From Kurthia senegalensis (GTDB lineage Bacteria > Bacillota > Bacilli > Bacillales_A > Planococcaceae), in NCBI RefSeq assembly GCF_000285595.1, contig NZ_HE611068.1, forward strand, positions 44,499-108,498: a DNA stretch of 64,000 nt, given 5' to 3'. Position 1 is the stretch's first letter; each line of letters begins with the position of its first letter. Of this stretch, positions 35,385-44,568 are shown one piece after another. The translations under genes and the position numbers were made by a program. The notes beneath the pieces were generated by a model, which was not told the DNA's origin, did not search any database, and saw nothing but the letters and a program-made list of their open reading frames with translations.

Positions 35385-36138
35385 TTGCCCCCGCCTCCAA
35401 TAATTTTAAGTATGATGCTGCTTCTAAACTTGCACCGCCAACTAGAGCGCCGTCGATATGTTCCATCGATAATAATTCTTCTACGTTTGCAGGTTTTACA
35501 GAGCCACCATATTGGATACGTGTTTGTTCAGCAACTTCTTCGCTAAATACTTCAGCGATTGCTTTACGAACTTCTCCACAAACTTCATTTGCATCGGCTG
35601 CTGTTGCTGTTTTACCTGTTCCGATTGCCCAGATGGGTTCATATGCTACGACTGATTGTGTTGCTTGTTCGGCTGTTAAATCTTTCATTGCTGCTTTCAC
35701 TTGAGAAGCCACTTTTGAAACTGTTTGTCCCGCTTCACGTTCTTCTAACGTTTCACCGACACAAATGATTGGTTTTAAGTGATGTGCAAATGCTGCATGT
35801 GCTTTTGCATTCACAGATTCATCTGTTTCGTTGAAATATTCACGACGTTCTGAGTGACCAATCACAACGTAAGAAACACCAATATCCGCAAGTTGTACTG
35901 GGCTTACTTCCCCTGTAAATGCACCTTCTGTTTCATAATGCATGTTTTGTGCGCCAATTGCTAAATCCGTACCTTTTGTTGCTTCTACGAGCGTCGGTAA
36001 AAATAGTGCAGGTGAACATACTACCGCATCGACCTTTTCGTTCGTAGGTACTTGTGTTTTCACTTCATTAACGAAATCTACAGCTTCCTTCAGTGTTTTG
36101 TACATTTTCCAGTTGCCGGCAATAATAGGTTTACGCAT
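35377..36138 (-). CDS. tpiA: Triosephosphate isomerase
   Basis: Interconverts DHAP and glyceraldehyde 3-phosphate. The 253-aa barrel has the substrate Lys in GNWKMYKT, the catalytic His in [12 protein letters not shown], the catalytic Glu in [15 protein letters not shown] and the phosphate loops YGGSVKP and [20 protein letters not shown] site precedes the ATG. It sits 26 bp after pgk. The dihydroxyacetone kinase at 19.7 kb feeds the same pool. Confidence 0.97.
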   Translation of the reverse strand: MRKPIIAGNWKMYKTLKEAVDFVNEVKTQVPTNEKVDAVVCSPALFLPTLVEATKGTDLAIGAQNMHYETEGAFTGEVSPVQLADIGVSYVVIGHSERREYFNETDESVNAKAHAAFAHHLKPIICVGETLEEREAGQTVSKVASQVKAAMKDLTAEQATQSVVAYEPIWAIGTGKTATAADANEVCGEVRKAIAEVFSEEVAEQTRIQYGGSVKPANVEELLSMEHIDGALVGGASLEAASYLKLLEAGANA

Positions 36139-36164
36139 ATGCTATTCATCCTCCAAATTGTCTA

Positions 36165-37349
36165 TTATTTGTCATTCAGTGCAACGACGCCAGGAAGCTC
36201 TTTGCCTTCCATGAACTCTAATGATGCACCACCACCTGTTGAGATGTGTGACATTTGATCTGCTACGTTGAATTTTTCGACTGCTGCAGCTGAATCACCG
36301 CCACCGATAATTGTGTATCCTTCTGTATGTGCCATTGCATCCGCTACTGCTTTCGTACCTTTTGCAAATGGTGCTAATTCAAATACACCCATCGGTCCGT
36401 TCCAAATAATTAATTTTGATGCTTGAATAACTTCTGCATAGTTCGCAGCTGTTTTCGGTCCAATGTCTAAACCCATGTAATCTGCTGGAATTTGATCGAT
36501 TGAAACGACTTTCGTGTTCGCATCTTTTGAAAATTCATCTGCTACGACCGCATCGATTGGCATGTATAATTTCACGCCTTTTTCTTCTGCTTTTTGAATA
36601 AATGATGCAGCTAATTCAATTTTATCTTCTTCAAGAAGAGACGTCCCAATTTCATAGCCTTGTGCTTTCGTAAATGTATAAGAAAGACCGCCACCGATAA
36701 TTAAGTTATCTACTTTCTCAAGTAAATGGTCGATTACGCCGATTTTATCTTTTACTTTCGCCCCACCAATAATCGCTGTGAATGGACGTTCTGGATTTGA
36801 TAAAGCTTTCCCTAATACGTCCAATTCTTTTTGCATTAAGAAGCCTGACACAGCAGGTAAGTAAGCTGCGATGCCAGCTGTTGTAGCGTGTGCACGGTGG
36901 GCTGCGCCGAATGCATCATTTACGTATACATCTGCAAGAGACGCAAATTGTTGTGCTAATGTTGCATCATTTTTCTCTTCACCTGCATGGAAACGAACAT
37001 TTTCAAGTAATACAACGTCGCCTTCTTGCATTGTTGCAACTACTTGCTCTACATTCTCCCCTACAGACTCAGACAATTTTTGAACGTCTTTGCCTAGTAA
37101 TTCTGCTAAACGTTTCCCAGCCGCAGTTAAGCGAAGCTCTTCTTTCACTTCACCTTTCGGACGACCTAAGTGACTTGCTAAAATGACTTTTGCACCTTCA
37201 GCTATTAAATATTGAATTGTTGGCAATGCTGCGCGGATACGTGTATCGTCCGTCACGCGCCCATCTTCCATTGGCACGTTGAAGTCTACACGTACGAATA
37301 CGCGTTTCCCTTTCACATCGATATCTTTTACTGATTTTTTCTCATTCAT
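36165..37349 (-). CDS. pgk: Phosphoglycerate kinase
   Basis: Transfers phosphate from 1,3-bisphosphoglycerate to ADP. The 394-aa product has the N-terminal substrate motif [26 protein letters not shown], the hinge-region [13 protein letters not shown] and the C-terminal nucleotide motif [26 protein letters not shown] precedes the ATG. It is separated from gapA by 179 bp carrying a hairpin, as expected when gapA is more strongly expressed than the genes below it. Confidence 0.97.
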   Translation of the reverse strand: MNEKKSVKDIDVKGKRVFVRVDFNVPMEDGRVTDDTRIRAALPTIQYLIAEGAKVILASHLGRPKGEVKEELRLTAAGKRLAELLGKDVQKLSESVGENVEQVVATMQEGDVVLLENVRFHAGEEKNDATLAQQFASLADVYVNDAFGAAHRAHATTAGIAAYLPAVSGFLMQKELDVLGKALSNPERPFTAIIGGAKVKDKIGVIDHLLEKVDNLIIGGGLSYTFTKAQGYEIGTSLLEEDKIELAASFIQKAEEKGVKLYMPIDAVVADEFSKDANTKVVSIDQIPADYMGLDIGPKTAANYAEVIQASKLIIWNGPMGVFELAPFAKGTKAVADAMAHTEGYTIIGGGDSAAAVEKFNVADQMSHISTGGGASLEFMEGKELPGVVALNDK

Positions 37350-37399
37350 CTACAAATTGCCTCCCTTTAGCGATTATAAAACGCTTTCTTGCTCTCAAT

Positions 37400-37439
37400 G
37401 AAAAAGGAGAAGTACACCATCGCGCTTCTCCTCTTTTTT
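37400..37439 (-). terminator. Partial terminator between gapA and pgk
   Basis: Minus strand AGGAGAAG and CTTCTCCT form an 8-bp stem followed by TTTTTC. It probably trims expression of pgk-eno relative to gapA. Confidence 0.75.
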
Positions 37440-37528
37440 CAAATCCATTATATACGCAATGTTTAAGAAAGGCTAATTATTTTTTTAAAATAAGAATTTC
37501 TTAAAGGATTTCATTGCGCTAACGTTTA

Positions 37529-38573
<1,045 letters not shown>

Positions 38574-39608
38574 TTATTTTTCTGTGCGGATGATCTTTAA
38601 CATTTCTTGAGCAGCCGATAAATCTGTGATGAAATACGTTTGTTCAGGAGCGTTCGTAAAGTAGGCTAAAATTGCTTTCGCTTTTTCAGCACCGCCCGCT
38701 AAGGCAATAACAGTGGGACACTTTTTGACCTGTTCTAGTTGTAAACCGATCGTACGTATTCTCTGTACTGCTTTACCCGTCTCATCAAAATAATAACCAA
38801 AAGCTTCACCAATCGCTCCGTTTTCACGAAGTGCTGTCATTTCATCTGTCGTTGAATTGCGGCGTAATGCCATCTCGTCTGCAGAACCAATTCCGTGTAC
38901 GACGATATCTGTACGCTCATACAAATTGAGCATGTCGCGAACGACTGGTTCTTGAATCATCGCATTGTAAGCTGCTTCACTTAGATGTTCCGGTAAATAT
39001 AGCGTACGATATTCATTGCCTGTATTGTTCGCAAATTCTGCAGCAATTGTGTTCGCTTGCATCTTCACATCGACACCCATTCCTCCGCGTGCCGCGATAA
39101 ATGTTGCACCGCGAATTTTAGAAGAAGTGAGTTGTTCACCAACAGCTGCAACGGTACTGCCACCCGTTACTGCGATGATGTCGCCTGATTTGGCATTTTT
39201 CGTTAAAAGATGTGCTGCTTCCATTCCCATCATCGCTTTCACGGATGGTTCTTGGTCGACATTCCCATCGACGATCGTTAGATGCTCGATATGAAGATAA
39301 CGTTTTAATTGGCGTTCTAAGTCAGAAATTCCTGACCATTCATAAACGAGCGGTTTCAAGACATCCAAAATTTGAATACCTGCTTCTGTAATTGACATTC
39401 CTGTACGACTTGCAAAAATTAAACCTTGTTCACGCATTAAATCCGTTTCTCGGCGTACTTCTCTTTCTGCAAGGGAGAGACTTTCTGCTAGTGCTCGGCG
39501 GCCAATCGGTTCAAGCATTTGAACCATATGAAGTATACGGTATCGAACTTGCAACAATTGTGCCATTTCAGGAAGCATTTTTAATTGTGCTTCTGTAAGA
39601 GATAACAT
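38574..39608 (-). CDS. cggR: Central glycolytic genes regulator CggR
   Basis: SorC/DeoR-type repressor of the gapA operon, released by fructose 1,6-bisphosphate. The 344-aa product has an N-terminal helix-turn-helix (RRALAESLSLAEREVRRETDLMREQGLI) and a sugar-phosphate-binding domain with GDIIAVTGGSTVAAVGEQL and VALAGGAEKAKAI. AAAGGAGGGAGACG precedes the ATG. It is first in its own operon, 36 bp before gapA, and a matching operator lies upstream. Confidence 0.95.
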   Translation of the reverse strand: MLSLTEAQLKMLPEMAQLLQVRYRILHMVQMLEPIGRRALAESLSLAEREVRRETDLMREQGLIFASRTGMSITEAGIQILDVLKPLVYEWSGISDLERQLKRYLHIEHLTIVDGNVDQEPSVKAMMGMEAAHLLTKNAKSGDIIAVTGGSTVAAVGEQLTSSKIRGATFIAARGGMGVDVKMQANTIAAEFANNTGNEYRTLYLPEHLSEAAYNAMIQEPVVRDMLNLYERTDIVVHGIGSADEMALRRNSTTDEMTALRENGAIGEAFGYYFDETGKAVQRIRTIGLQLEQVKKCPTVIALAGGAEKAKAILAYFTNAPEQTYFITDLSAAQEMLKIIRTEK

Positions 39609-39631
39609 CGTCTCCCTCCTTTCTTAAGTGG

Positions 39632-39668
39632 GTTTATTTTTATCCCTATAGTGTAAAAATCGTCCCAC
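39632..39668 (-). promoter_or_regulatory. CggR operator
   Basis: Minus strand GTGGGACGATTTTTACACTA is followed directly by TAGGGATAAAAATAAAC. Set against the known pattern CGGGAC-N6-TGTC-N4 repeated twice, the GGGA cores align at a 20-bp period. The second half is degenerate. It lies just downstream of the promoter start. Confidence 0.65.
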
Positions 39669-39695
39669 AAATAGTAAAAAAAACTTTCTATACAA

Positions 39696-39724
39696 ATTAT
39701 AACAGGACTCGTTTTGTTTTGCAA
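39696..39724 (-). promoter_or_regulatory. Promoter of the cggR-gapA-eno operon
   Basis: TTGCAA (39719-39724), 17-bp spacer, TATAAT (39696-39701); start expected near 39689, about 20 bp before the CggR operator. A further GTGGGAC lies just upstream of the -35. Confidence 0.8.
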
Positions 39725-39845
39725 CAATGGTCGAAATATGTCCCACTATCATTTGTACAATTCACTTTATACTTAAATTATTCCCAGATTGTAATTATTT
39801 AAACATCAACAAACGTTTTTTACAAACAAACTATTTCTAAATTAA

Positions 39846-39885
39846 ATAAGCACTTCCCCTATATAATAGAAGGAAGTGCTTATTT
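39846..39885. terminator. Terminator after the glutaredoxin-like gene
   Basis: AATAAGCACTTCC and GGAAGTGCTTATT form a 13-bp stem with U-rich tails on both sides. Confidence 0.75.
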
Positions 39886-40146
39886 TTAAAGTGCTGGTTT
39901 TAAAGATGACGAATCTGTCGGTTGAACAATTTCATAAATCGTCTCATAGTCTAATACGCCGTATTGAACAATTTGACCATCTTTTTCAAGAACAGGAATC
40001 ATCATCATAAACCTCTCGTGCAAATCCTCATCTTGTTCGATATCAACTGTTTGATATTCGAAGTGGACATCTTGTTGCACGAGCTGCATCATGTTCATAC
40101 CTTCCTCACAAAGACGACAATTCGGTCGACCGTAAAAAGTAATCAT
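39886..40146 (-). CDS. Glutaredoxin-like (DUF836) protein
   Basis: Small thioredoxin-fold protein of 86 aa. The active site is C10-R-L-C13 at the start of the first helix (MITFYGRPNCRLCEEG), and MIPVLEKDGQ carries the cis-Pro. The ATG at 40146 after AGAGGTGCTTGC is better than one 24 bp upstream. A gene of this type is often found beside cggR in Bacillales. Partner unknown. Confidence 0.82.
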   Translation of the reverse strand: MITFYGRPNCRLCEEGMNMMQLVQQDVHFEYQTVDIEQDEDLHERFMMMIPVLEKDGQIVQYGVLDYETIYEIVQPTDSSSLKPAL

Positions 40147-40214
40147 GCAAGCACCTCTTTCTTCATTCATATTTATTTTATATATTATAGAAGAAACTCA
40201 AAAGAAAAGCACAG

Positions 40215-40256
40215 AAAAAAGCTCACCGAATGGACGTCCAATCGATGAGCTTTTAA
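40215..40256 (-). terminator. Terminator after the MFS transporter
   Basis: Minus strand AAAAGCTCA and TGAGCTTTTTT form the stem, with a ATTGGACGTCCATT inner hairpin. Confidence 0.85.
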
Positions 40257-40264
40257 ATTAAAAA

Positions 40265-41812
40265 TTAGTTTTTCTCTTCTACTTTTTGAGCAGGTGTGGC
40301 GTCTTGTGTAACACGTTTTAAGAAGAACGCTAAAATTAATGCTACGACTGAAATAAATGTCGCAATTAAGAATGAGAAGTTAATCCCATCAACTTGTGCT
40401 TGTTTAGCCATTGTAGCGGCTAAATCTTTCGCGTATTTCGCAGCTTGAACTTGCGCTTCTTGTTGATCTGTACCGCCTGCGATTAATTCCATTGCTTTAT
40501 CTTTCGCTTTTCCAGCAACAGTTTCTTTAATATCCATATCTTCTGCACTGTTTTTAGCGTAGTTTGTCATGATTGTAATCATAACTGCTGAACCGATCGC
40601 ACCGGCAACTTGTTGAAGCGTGTTGTTAATCGCTGTACCGTGTGGATTTAAACGTAATGGTAATTGGTTTAAACCATTTGTCATAATCGGCATCATAACT
40701 AATGAAATACCGAACATACGAATTGTGTAAACGACGATTAAATACGTATATGATGTGTCTAACGTTAATTTTGATAAGTAGTACGTTGCACCAATAATAA
40801 TCGCAATCCCTACGACAGCTAATGGACGAGGTCCGATTTTATCGAATAATTTCCCTGTGATTGGTGACATTAACCCCATAACAAGTGCACCTGGTAATAA
40901 CATTAAACCAGCATCTAATGGTTCAATTCCACGAATGTTTTGTACGTATAATGGAATTAAAATCATACCTGAGAATAATGCCATCGCATTAACGACAGAA
41001 ATAACACTACTTAATGCAAACATCGGATGTTTGTATACTTCCATACTAAGTAGTGGTTTCTCCATGCGAAGTTGGCGTAGAACGAATATAATTAAGGCAA
41101 TCGCACCGATTGTGATTGTACCCCAAACTTCTAATGCACTCCAACCTGCTGTTGATGCTGTTGAGAAACCGTATAATAAACCACCAAAACCAATTGTTGA
41201 AAGAATAATTGAGAAGATGTCTAACGTAACTGGTTTTGTTTCCATGACATTATCAAATTTCCAAATCGCTAAGATTAATGAAAGAATTGCGAATGGTAAG
41301 ATGATGATAAATAGATAATGCCATGAGAAGTGTTCTACTAAGTACCCTGATAGTGTTGGTCCGATTGCTGGAGCCATAATCATAACTAAACCGAAAAGCC
41401 CCATTGCTGTACCACGTTTTTCTACTGGGAAACTAATTAACATAATGTTCATTAGTAATGGTCCCATGACAGATGCGCCGACCGCTTGGATCATACGCGC
41501 TGTTAGTAACACACTAAATGTCGGTGACCAAATTGCTAACGCTGTACCGATTGTAAAAATCGCCATTGATGTGACGAATAATGTTTTATTTTTGAAACGT
41601 GTAATTAAAAATGCACTCGCTGGTACTAAAATACCTGTAATCAACATGTATCCTGTAGCAAGCCATTGAACTGTAGATGCTTCGACATCGAAATCCTTCA
41701 TAATAGAAGGTAATGCCACGTTAAGTAACGTATTATTTAAAAACGCTACAAACGCCCCGACAAATAAAATAGAAATCATTAAATAAGGGGGTTTTTTTAA
41801 TATTTGATTCAT
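40265..41812 (-). CDS. EmrB/QacA-type MFS drug transporter
   Basis: Proton-coupled multidrug exporter of the 14-helix DHA2 group. The 515-aa product has the motif-C-like GPLLMNIMLISFPVEKRGTA region, LGVVMIMAPAIGPTLSGYLV-type motif C (LFGLVMIMAPAIGPTLSGYL) and about 14 hydrophobic segments. A helical soluble insert near residues 420-460 (DMDIKETVAGKAKDKAMELI) precedes the last helix. GAGGGAATTGGACA precedes the ATG. It is divergent from a TetR regulator that probably controls it. Substrates unknown. Confidence 0.92.
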   Translation of the reverse strand: MNQILKKPPYLMISILFVGAFVAFLNNTLLNVALPSIMKDFDVEASTVQWLATGYMLITGILVPASAFLITRFKNKTLFVTSMAIFTIGTALAIWSPTFSVLLTARMIQAVGASVMGPLLMNIMLISFPVEKRGTAMGLFGLVMIMAPAIGPTLSGYLVEHFSWHYLFIIILPFAILSLILAIWKFDNVMETKPVTLDIFSIILSTIGFGGLLYGFSTASTAGWSALEVWGTITIGAIALIIFVLRQLRMEKPLLSMEVYKHPMFALSSVISVVNAMALFSGMILIPLYVQNIRGIEPLDAGLMLLPGALVMGLMSPITGKLFDKIGPRPLAVVGIAIIIGATYYLSKLTLDTSYTYLIVVYTIRMFGISLVMMPIMTNGLNQLPLRLNPHGTAINNTLQQVAGAIGSAVMITIMTNYAKNSAEDMDIKETVAGKAKDKAMELIAGGTDQQEAQVQAAKYAKDLAATMAKQAQVDGINFSFLIATFISVVALILAFFLKRVTQDATPAQKVEEKN

Positions 41813-41912
41813 TGTCCAATTCCCTCTTTGCTTTTATATTCTTCGTAAAAGTTTACTTGATTTATTTTATACTCGTAGTCCAATTTTTGCAAGAAAAATA
41901 TTTTATACGTTG

Positions 41913-41926
41913 TGAAACCGCTATCT
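41913..41926 (+). promoter_or_regulatory. Possible CcpA cre site
   Basis: TGAAACCGCTATCT matches cre (TGWAANCGNTNWCA) at all fixed positions but the last. It lies between the MFS and TetR genes. A chance match is possible. Confidence 0.35.
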
Positions 41927-41931
41927 TATAA

Positions 41932-41949
41932 GGTTTTAGAGTTATAACC
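41932..41949. promoter_or_regulatory. Candidate TetR operator
   Basis: GGTTTTA-GAGT-TATAACC is an inverted repeat with 6 of 7 paired bases, in the divergent MFS/TetR region. Binding is inference from position. Confidence 0.4.
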
Positions 41950-42045
41950 AGAGTATAGATTGCTTGATTTTTTATTTATTTATGATTACATTTATACGTA
42001 AGGTACAACTGTCAAGACACATAAAATACGTAAAAAGGTGAATCT

Positions 42046-42930
42046 ATGAACAATCGTAAACGCCAAATTATCCAAGCTTGTATTAAACTATTCTCCGAAA
42101 AAGGGTTTGTTGAAACGTCTATTCAAGATATTTTAGATGAAGCGAAAATATCAAAAGGAACTTTCTACAATTATTTCCCTTCTAAAAAAGACTGTTTAAT
42201 TGCTATTTTGGATATTGGGGCAAAAGAAACTACCGTCCGTAAAGTAACTGCTTTAACTGGGAAAGAAAGAAATGATAAATCGGTACTCGCTACGCAGCTT
42301 TTTGCTTCGATGCAAGTGAATAAAGAAAATAATTTATTACCTATTTTCGAATCCATTTTACATTCAGGTGATAAAGATTTAAAAAAACTCGTCGATCAAA
42401 TTTTTATGCAAGAAATCGACTGGACGGCTCGCCGCTTAATTGACGTCTATGGAATGACTTTAGTTCCCTATCATTATGACGCTGCTATTCTTTTATTCGG
42501 TATAATTCATCAGTTTTTAAACGTTCGTAAGTTTATGGACTTACCGAAAGACAATCCTACACCGATTGTAGAATTTGCTATTCGTCAACTCGATCACGTT
42601 ATCCCGAACTTAATCAACGAGAAAAAAACGATGATTGGTCCAGAATTTGAAACGTATATTCGTACGCATATTGAACAAAAAGAAATTAGCAAATCTGATT
42701 TAGTTGAGCAACTTGCTGGGTTCAAATCGTTCATCCAAGACTTGAACGAACAACAAGCTGAATTCATTCATTATTTATTAGATGAACTTGCGAAAGAAGC
42801 ACCACAATATCACATTTTAGGTGCTGTTGCTTATCAGTTTTACAATGCTTTTCGTGACACACAACACGCAGCTGAAGCGATTGAAATTACGAATCACATT
42901 TGGCAACTCATTAAACAACATAAGAATTAA
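42046..42930 (+). CDS. TetR/AcrR-family regulator
   Basis: Probable repressor of the divergent MFS exporter. The 294-aa product has the standard N-terminal helix-turn-helix (IIQACIKLFSEKGFVETSIQDILDEAKISKGTFYNYFPSKKDCL). Unlike typical ~190-aa members it has an additional ~100 helical residues at the C-terminus, a long form often found beside EmrB/QacA pumps in Bacillales. AAAAAGGTGAATCT precedes the ATG, and a terminator follows. It is not FadR: the N-terminus and context differ. Confidence 0.9.
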   Translation: MNNRKRQIIQACIKLFSEKGFVETSIQDILDEAKISKGTFYNYFPSKKDCLIAILDIGAKETTVRKVTALTGKERNDKSVLATQLFASMQVNKENNLLPIFESILHSGDKDLKKLVDQIFMQEIDWTARRLIDVYGMTLVPYHYDAAILLFGIIHQFLNVRKFMDLPKDNPTPIVEFAIRQLDHVIPNLINEKKTMIGPEFETYIRTHIEQKEISKSDLVEQLAGFKSFIQDLNEQQAEFIHYLLDELAKEAPQYHILGAVAYQFYNAFRDTQHAAEAIEITNHIWQLIKQHKN

Positions 42931-42933
42931 ACA

Positions 42934-42966
42934 AAAACCCCGAAATCCAATGGATTTCGGGGTTTC
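42934..42966 (+). terminator. Terminator after the TetR gene
   Basis: AAAAACCCCGAAATCC and GGATTTCGGGGTTT form a long stem with short T tail. Confidence 0.88.
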
Positions 42967-42986
42967 CTTATTATGTATTATTCAAA

Positions 42987-43058
42987 TGCCCCTGGAGGGA
43001 ATCGAACCCCCAGCTTAAGAACCGGAATCTTACGTTTTATCCATTAAACTACAGAGGC
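42987..43058 (-). tRNA. tRNA-Arg (anticodon CCG)
   Basis: Minus strand: acceptor GCCTCTG pairs with CAGGGGC (one G-U), D-arm around AGTTTAATGGATAAAAC, anticodon stem-loop AAGA-TTCCGGT-TCTT with CCG at 34-36, and T-arm TGGGGGTTCGATTCCCTCCA overlapping the acceptor. Discriminator A; the CCA is not encoded. B. subtilis also has a tRNA-Arg beside clpP. Confidence 0.95.
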
Positions 43059-43133
43059 GTTATTCATAAAGAACTTATTTATTATACTAATAATAGCCTA
43101 TTATTTCAACTTTAGATTTCGCAATTCATTTCA

Positions 43134-43150
43134 TTTGACCATTCTTGACC
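43134..43150. promoter_or_regulatory. CtsR operator of clpP
   Basis: TTTGACCATTCTTGACC, inversely GGTCAAGAATGGTCAAA, matches the CtsR box (RGTCAAA-NAN-RGTCAAA) with one mismatch. It covers the -35 TTGACC (43135-43140); the -10 is TATCAT at 43159-43164 after 18 bp. This indicates heat-shock control. Confidence 0.88.
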
Positions 43151-43220
43151 AAAATGTGTATCATATACGTAACAGGCAAGCTTATTGCCAATACTGGACA
43201 AATTTAAGGGGGATCTTTTC

Positions 43221-43811
43221 ATGAACTTAATTCCAACAGTCATTGAAACAACAAACCGCGGAGAACGCGCTTACGACATCTACTCACGTCTTTTAAAAGA
43301 CCGCATTATTATGCTAGGTAGTGCAATTGATGATAACGTAGCTAACGCTATCGTTTCTCAACTTTTATTTTTAGAAGCTGAAGATCCAGAAAAAGATATT
43401 TACTTATACATTAACTCTCCAGGAGGTTCTGTAACAGCTGGTATGGCAATCTATGATACGATGCAATTCATCAAACCAGATGTACAAACAATTTGTATTG
43501 GTATGGCAGCTTCAATGGGTTCATTCCTATTAACAGCTGGTACAAAAGGTAAACGTTATGCATTACCAAACTCAGAAATCATGATTCACCAACCACTAGG
43601 TGGCGCACAAGGTCAAGCGACTGAAATCGAAATCGCTGCTCGCCACATTTTAAAAACACGTGAAAAATTAAACCGTATTTTAGCTGAACGTACAGGTCAA
43701 CCGATTGAAGTCATCGAAAAAGACACAGATCGTGATAACTATATGTCCGCTGAACAAGCACTTGAATATGGTATTATCGATAAAATCATGGTTCGTAACG
43801 AAACAAAATAA
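43221..43811 (+). CDS. clpP: ATP-dependent Clp protease proteolytic subunit
   Basis: Serine protease that forms two stacked heptamers and degrades proteins unfolded by ClpC, ClpX or ClpE, including tmRNA-tagged ones. The 196-aa product has the catalytic triad Ser98 ([11 protein letters not shown]), His123 (IMIHQPLGG) and Asp172 ([11 protein letters not shown]). The ATG at 43221 after AAGGGGGAT is preferred to a start 36 bp upstream. It is preceded by a CtsR box and followed by a terminator. Confidence 0.97.
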   Translation: MNLIPTVIETTNRGERAYDIYSRLLKDRIIMLGSAIDDNVANAIVSQLLFLEAEDPEKDIYLYINSPGGSVTAGMAIYDTMQFIKPDVQTICIGMAASMGSFLLTAGTKGKRYALPNSEIMIHQPLGGAQGQATEIEIAARHILKTREKLNRILAERTGQPIEVIEKDTDRDNYMSAEQALEYGIIDKIMVRNETK

Positions 43812-43823
43812 TTATGAATGCTA

Positions 43824-43863
43824 TGAGAGTGCAAAGATTAAATCTTTGCACTCTCTTTTTTAT
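43824..43863 (+). terminator. Terminator after clpP
   Basis: GAGAGTGCAAAGATT and AATCTTTGCACTCTC form a 15-bp perfect stem with T6. Confidence 0.92.
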
Positions 43864-43896
43864 ACCAAACAAGTATACGCACATTATTTGGGCAAT

Positions 43897-43928
43897 AAAA
43901 AAAGAAGCGACATTGGTCGCTTCTTTTT
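43897..43928 (-). terminator. Terminator after the 110-aa hypothetical gene
   Basis: Minus strand AAAAAGAAGCGACC and TGTCGCTTCTTTTTTT form the stem. Confidence 0.85.
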
Positions 43929-43941
43929 ACGTGTATCGAAA

Positions 43942-44274
43942 TTATTCTACTACGTTGTGTAATTGAGTTAATTCGTAATAGAAGTCGCCTGATTTACTAC
44001 CTACGTTACCAGCACGTAATGCAGTTGTGTAGTGTATTTCTGTTTTCACTTCTTTACCTTCAAAAGTAGATGTTGTTACAAGTGTGTTCATTTCTTCGCC
44101 ATCTGTAATCGTTGGTTGTTGAACATTTGTATGACCTAAAGATTCAAGAATGTCAACTGCTTTATTTTCACGACCAATATGGAATTCAATTAATTCTGGG
44201 ATTTTTAAGTCGACAATTTGTTCTTTTTGACCTTCAGTTTTAATATGTGCGATGTAAGTAATATCTAATTCCAT
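43942..44274 (-). CDS. Hypothetical cytoplasmic protein, 110 aa
   Basis: Not recognised. Soluble, acidic and mostly beta by composition (MELDITYIAHIKTEGQK, IPELIEFHIGRENKAVDILE, SGDFYYELTQLHNVVE). No signal peptide or membrane segment. GGAGGCTTTTTAA gives a strong ribosome site and a terminator follows, so it is a real monocistronic gene. Confidence 0.7.
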   Translation of the reverse strand: MELDITYIAHIKTEGQKEQIVDLKIPELIEFHIGRENKAVDILESLGHTNVQQPTITDGEEMNTLVTTSTFEGKEVKTEIHYTTALRAGNVGSKSGDFYYELTQLHNVVE

Positions 44275-44520
44275 TTAAAAAGCCTCCAAAGTATATAAAT
44301 AATTTTTATTACTTTCATTTTACCATGTAATGATACCCCTTCAAACTTTCTAAACTGCGAAAGAACGTAAAAGAAATCGAAAAAAAGCACAAATCTGCTT
44401 AAAAGAGCGTATCAACTTTCATATAAAGTAAAATTGAAAATAAATAAGTGTCCCTTCCCTTCTATACCCCCTTTTTCATTTTTTATATACTCAACATAAT
44501 AGCCAAGCCATTCCACATAC
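44275..44520. other. Intergenic spacer without recognised gene
   Basis: AT-rich spacer between the hypothetical gene and the adhesin terminator. I see no frame, hairpin or operator worth calling apart from promoter-like A/T blocks that I cannot fix. Confidence 0.5.
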
Positions 44521-44558
44521 AAAAGCCCTCAAAATCGACTTGATTTTGAGGGTTTCTT
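44521..44558 (-). terminator. Terminator after the adhesin gene
   Basis: Minus strand AAACCCTCAAAATC and GATTTTGAGGGCTTTTG form a long stem. Confidence 0.85.
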
Positions 44559-44568
44559 ATCGTTTTAA

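Noticed and set aside
42046-42930. TetR gene as the missing FadR
   Set aside because: It is about 100 residues longer, is divergent from an exporter and has no FadR box nearby.
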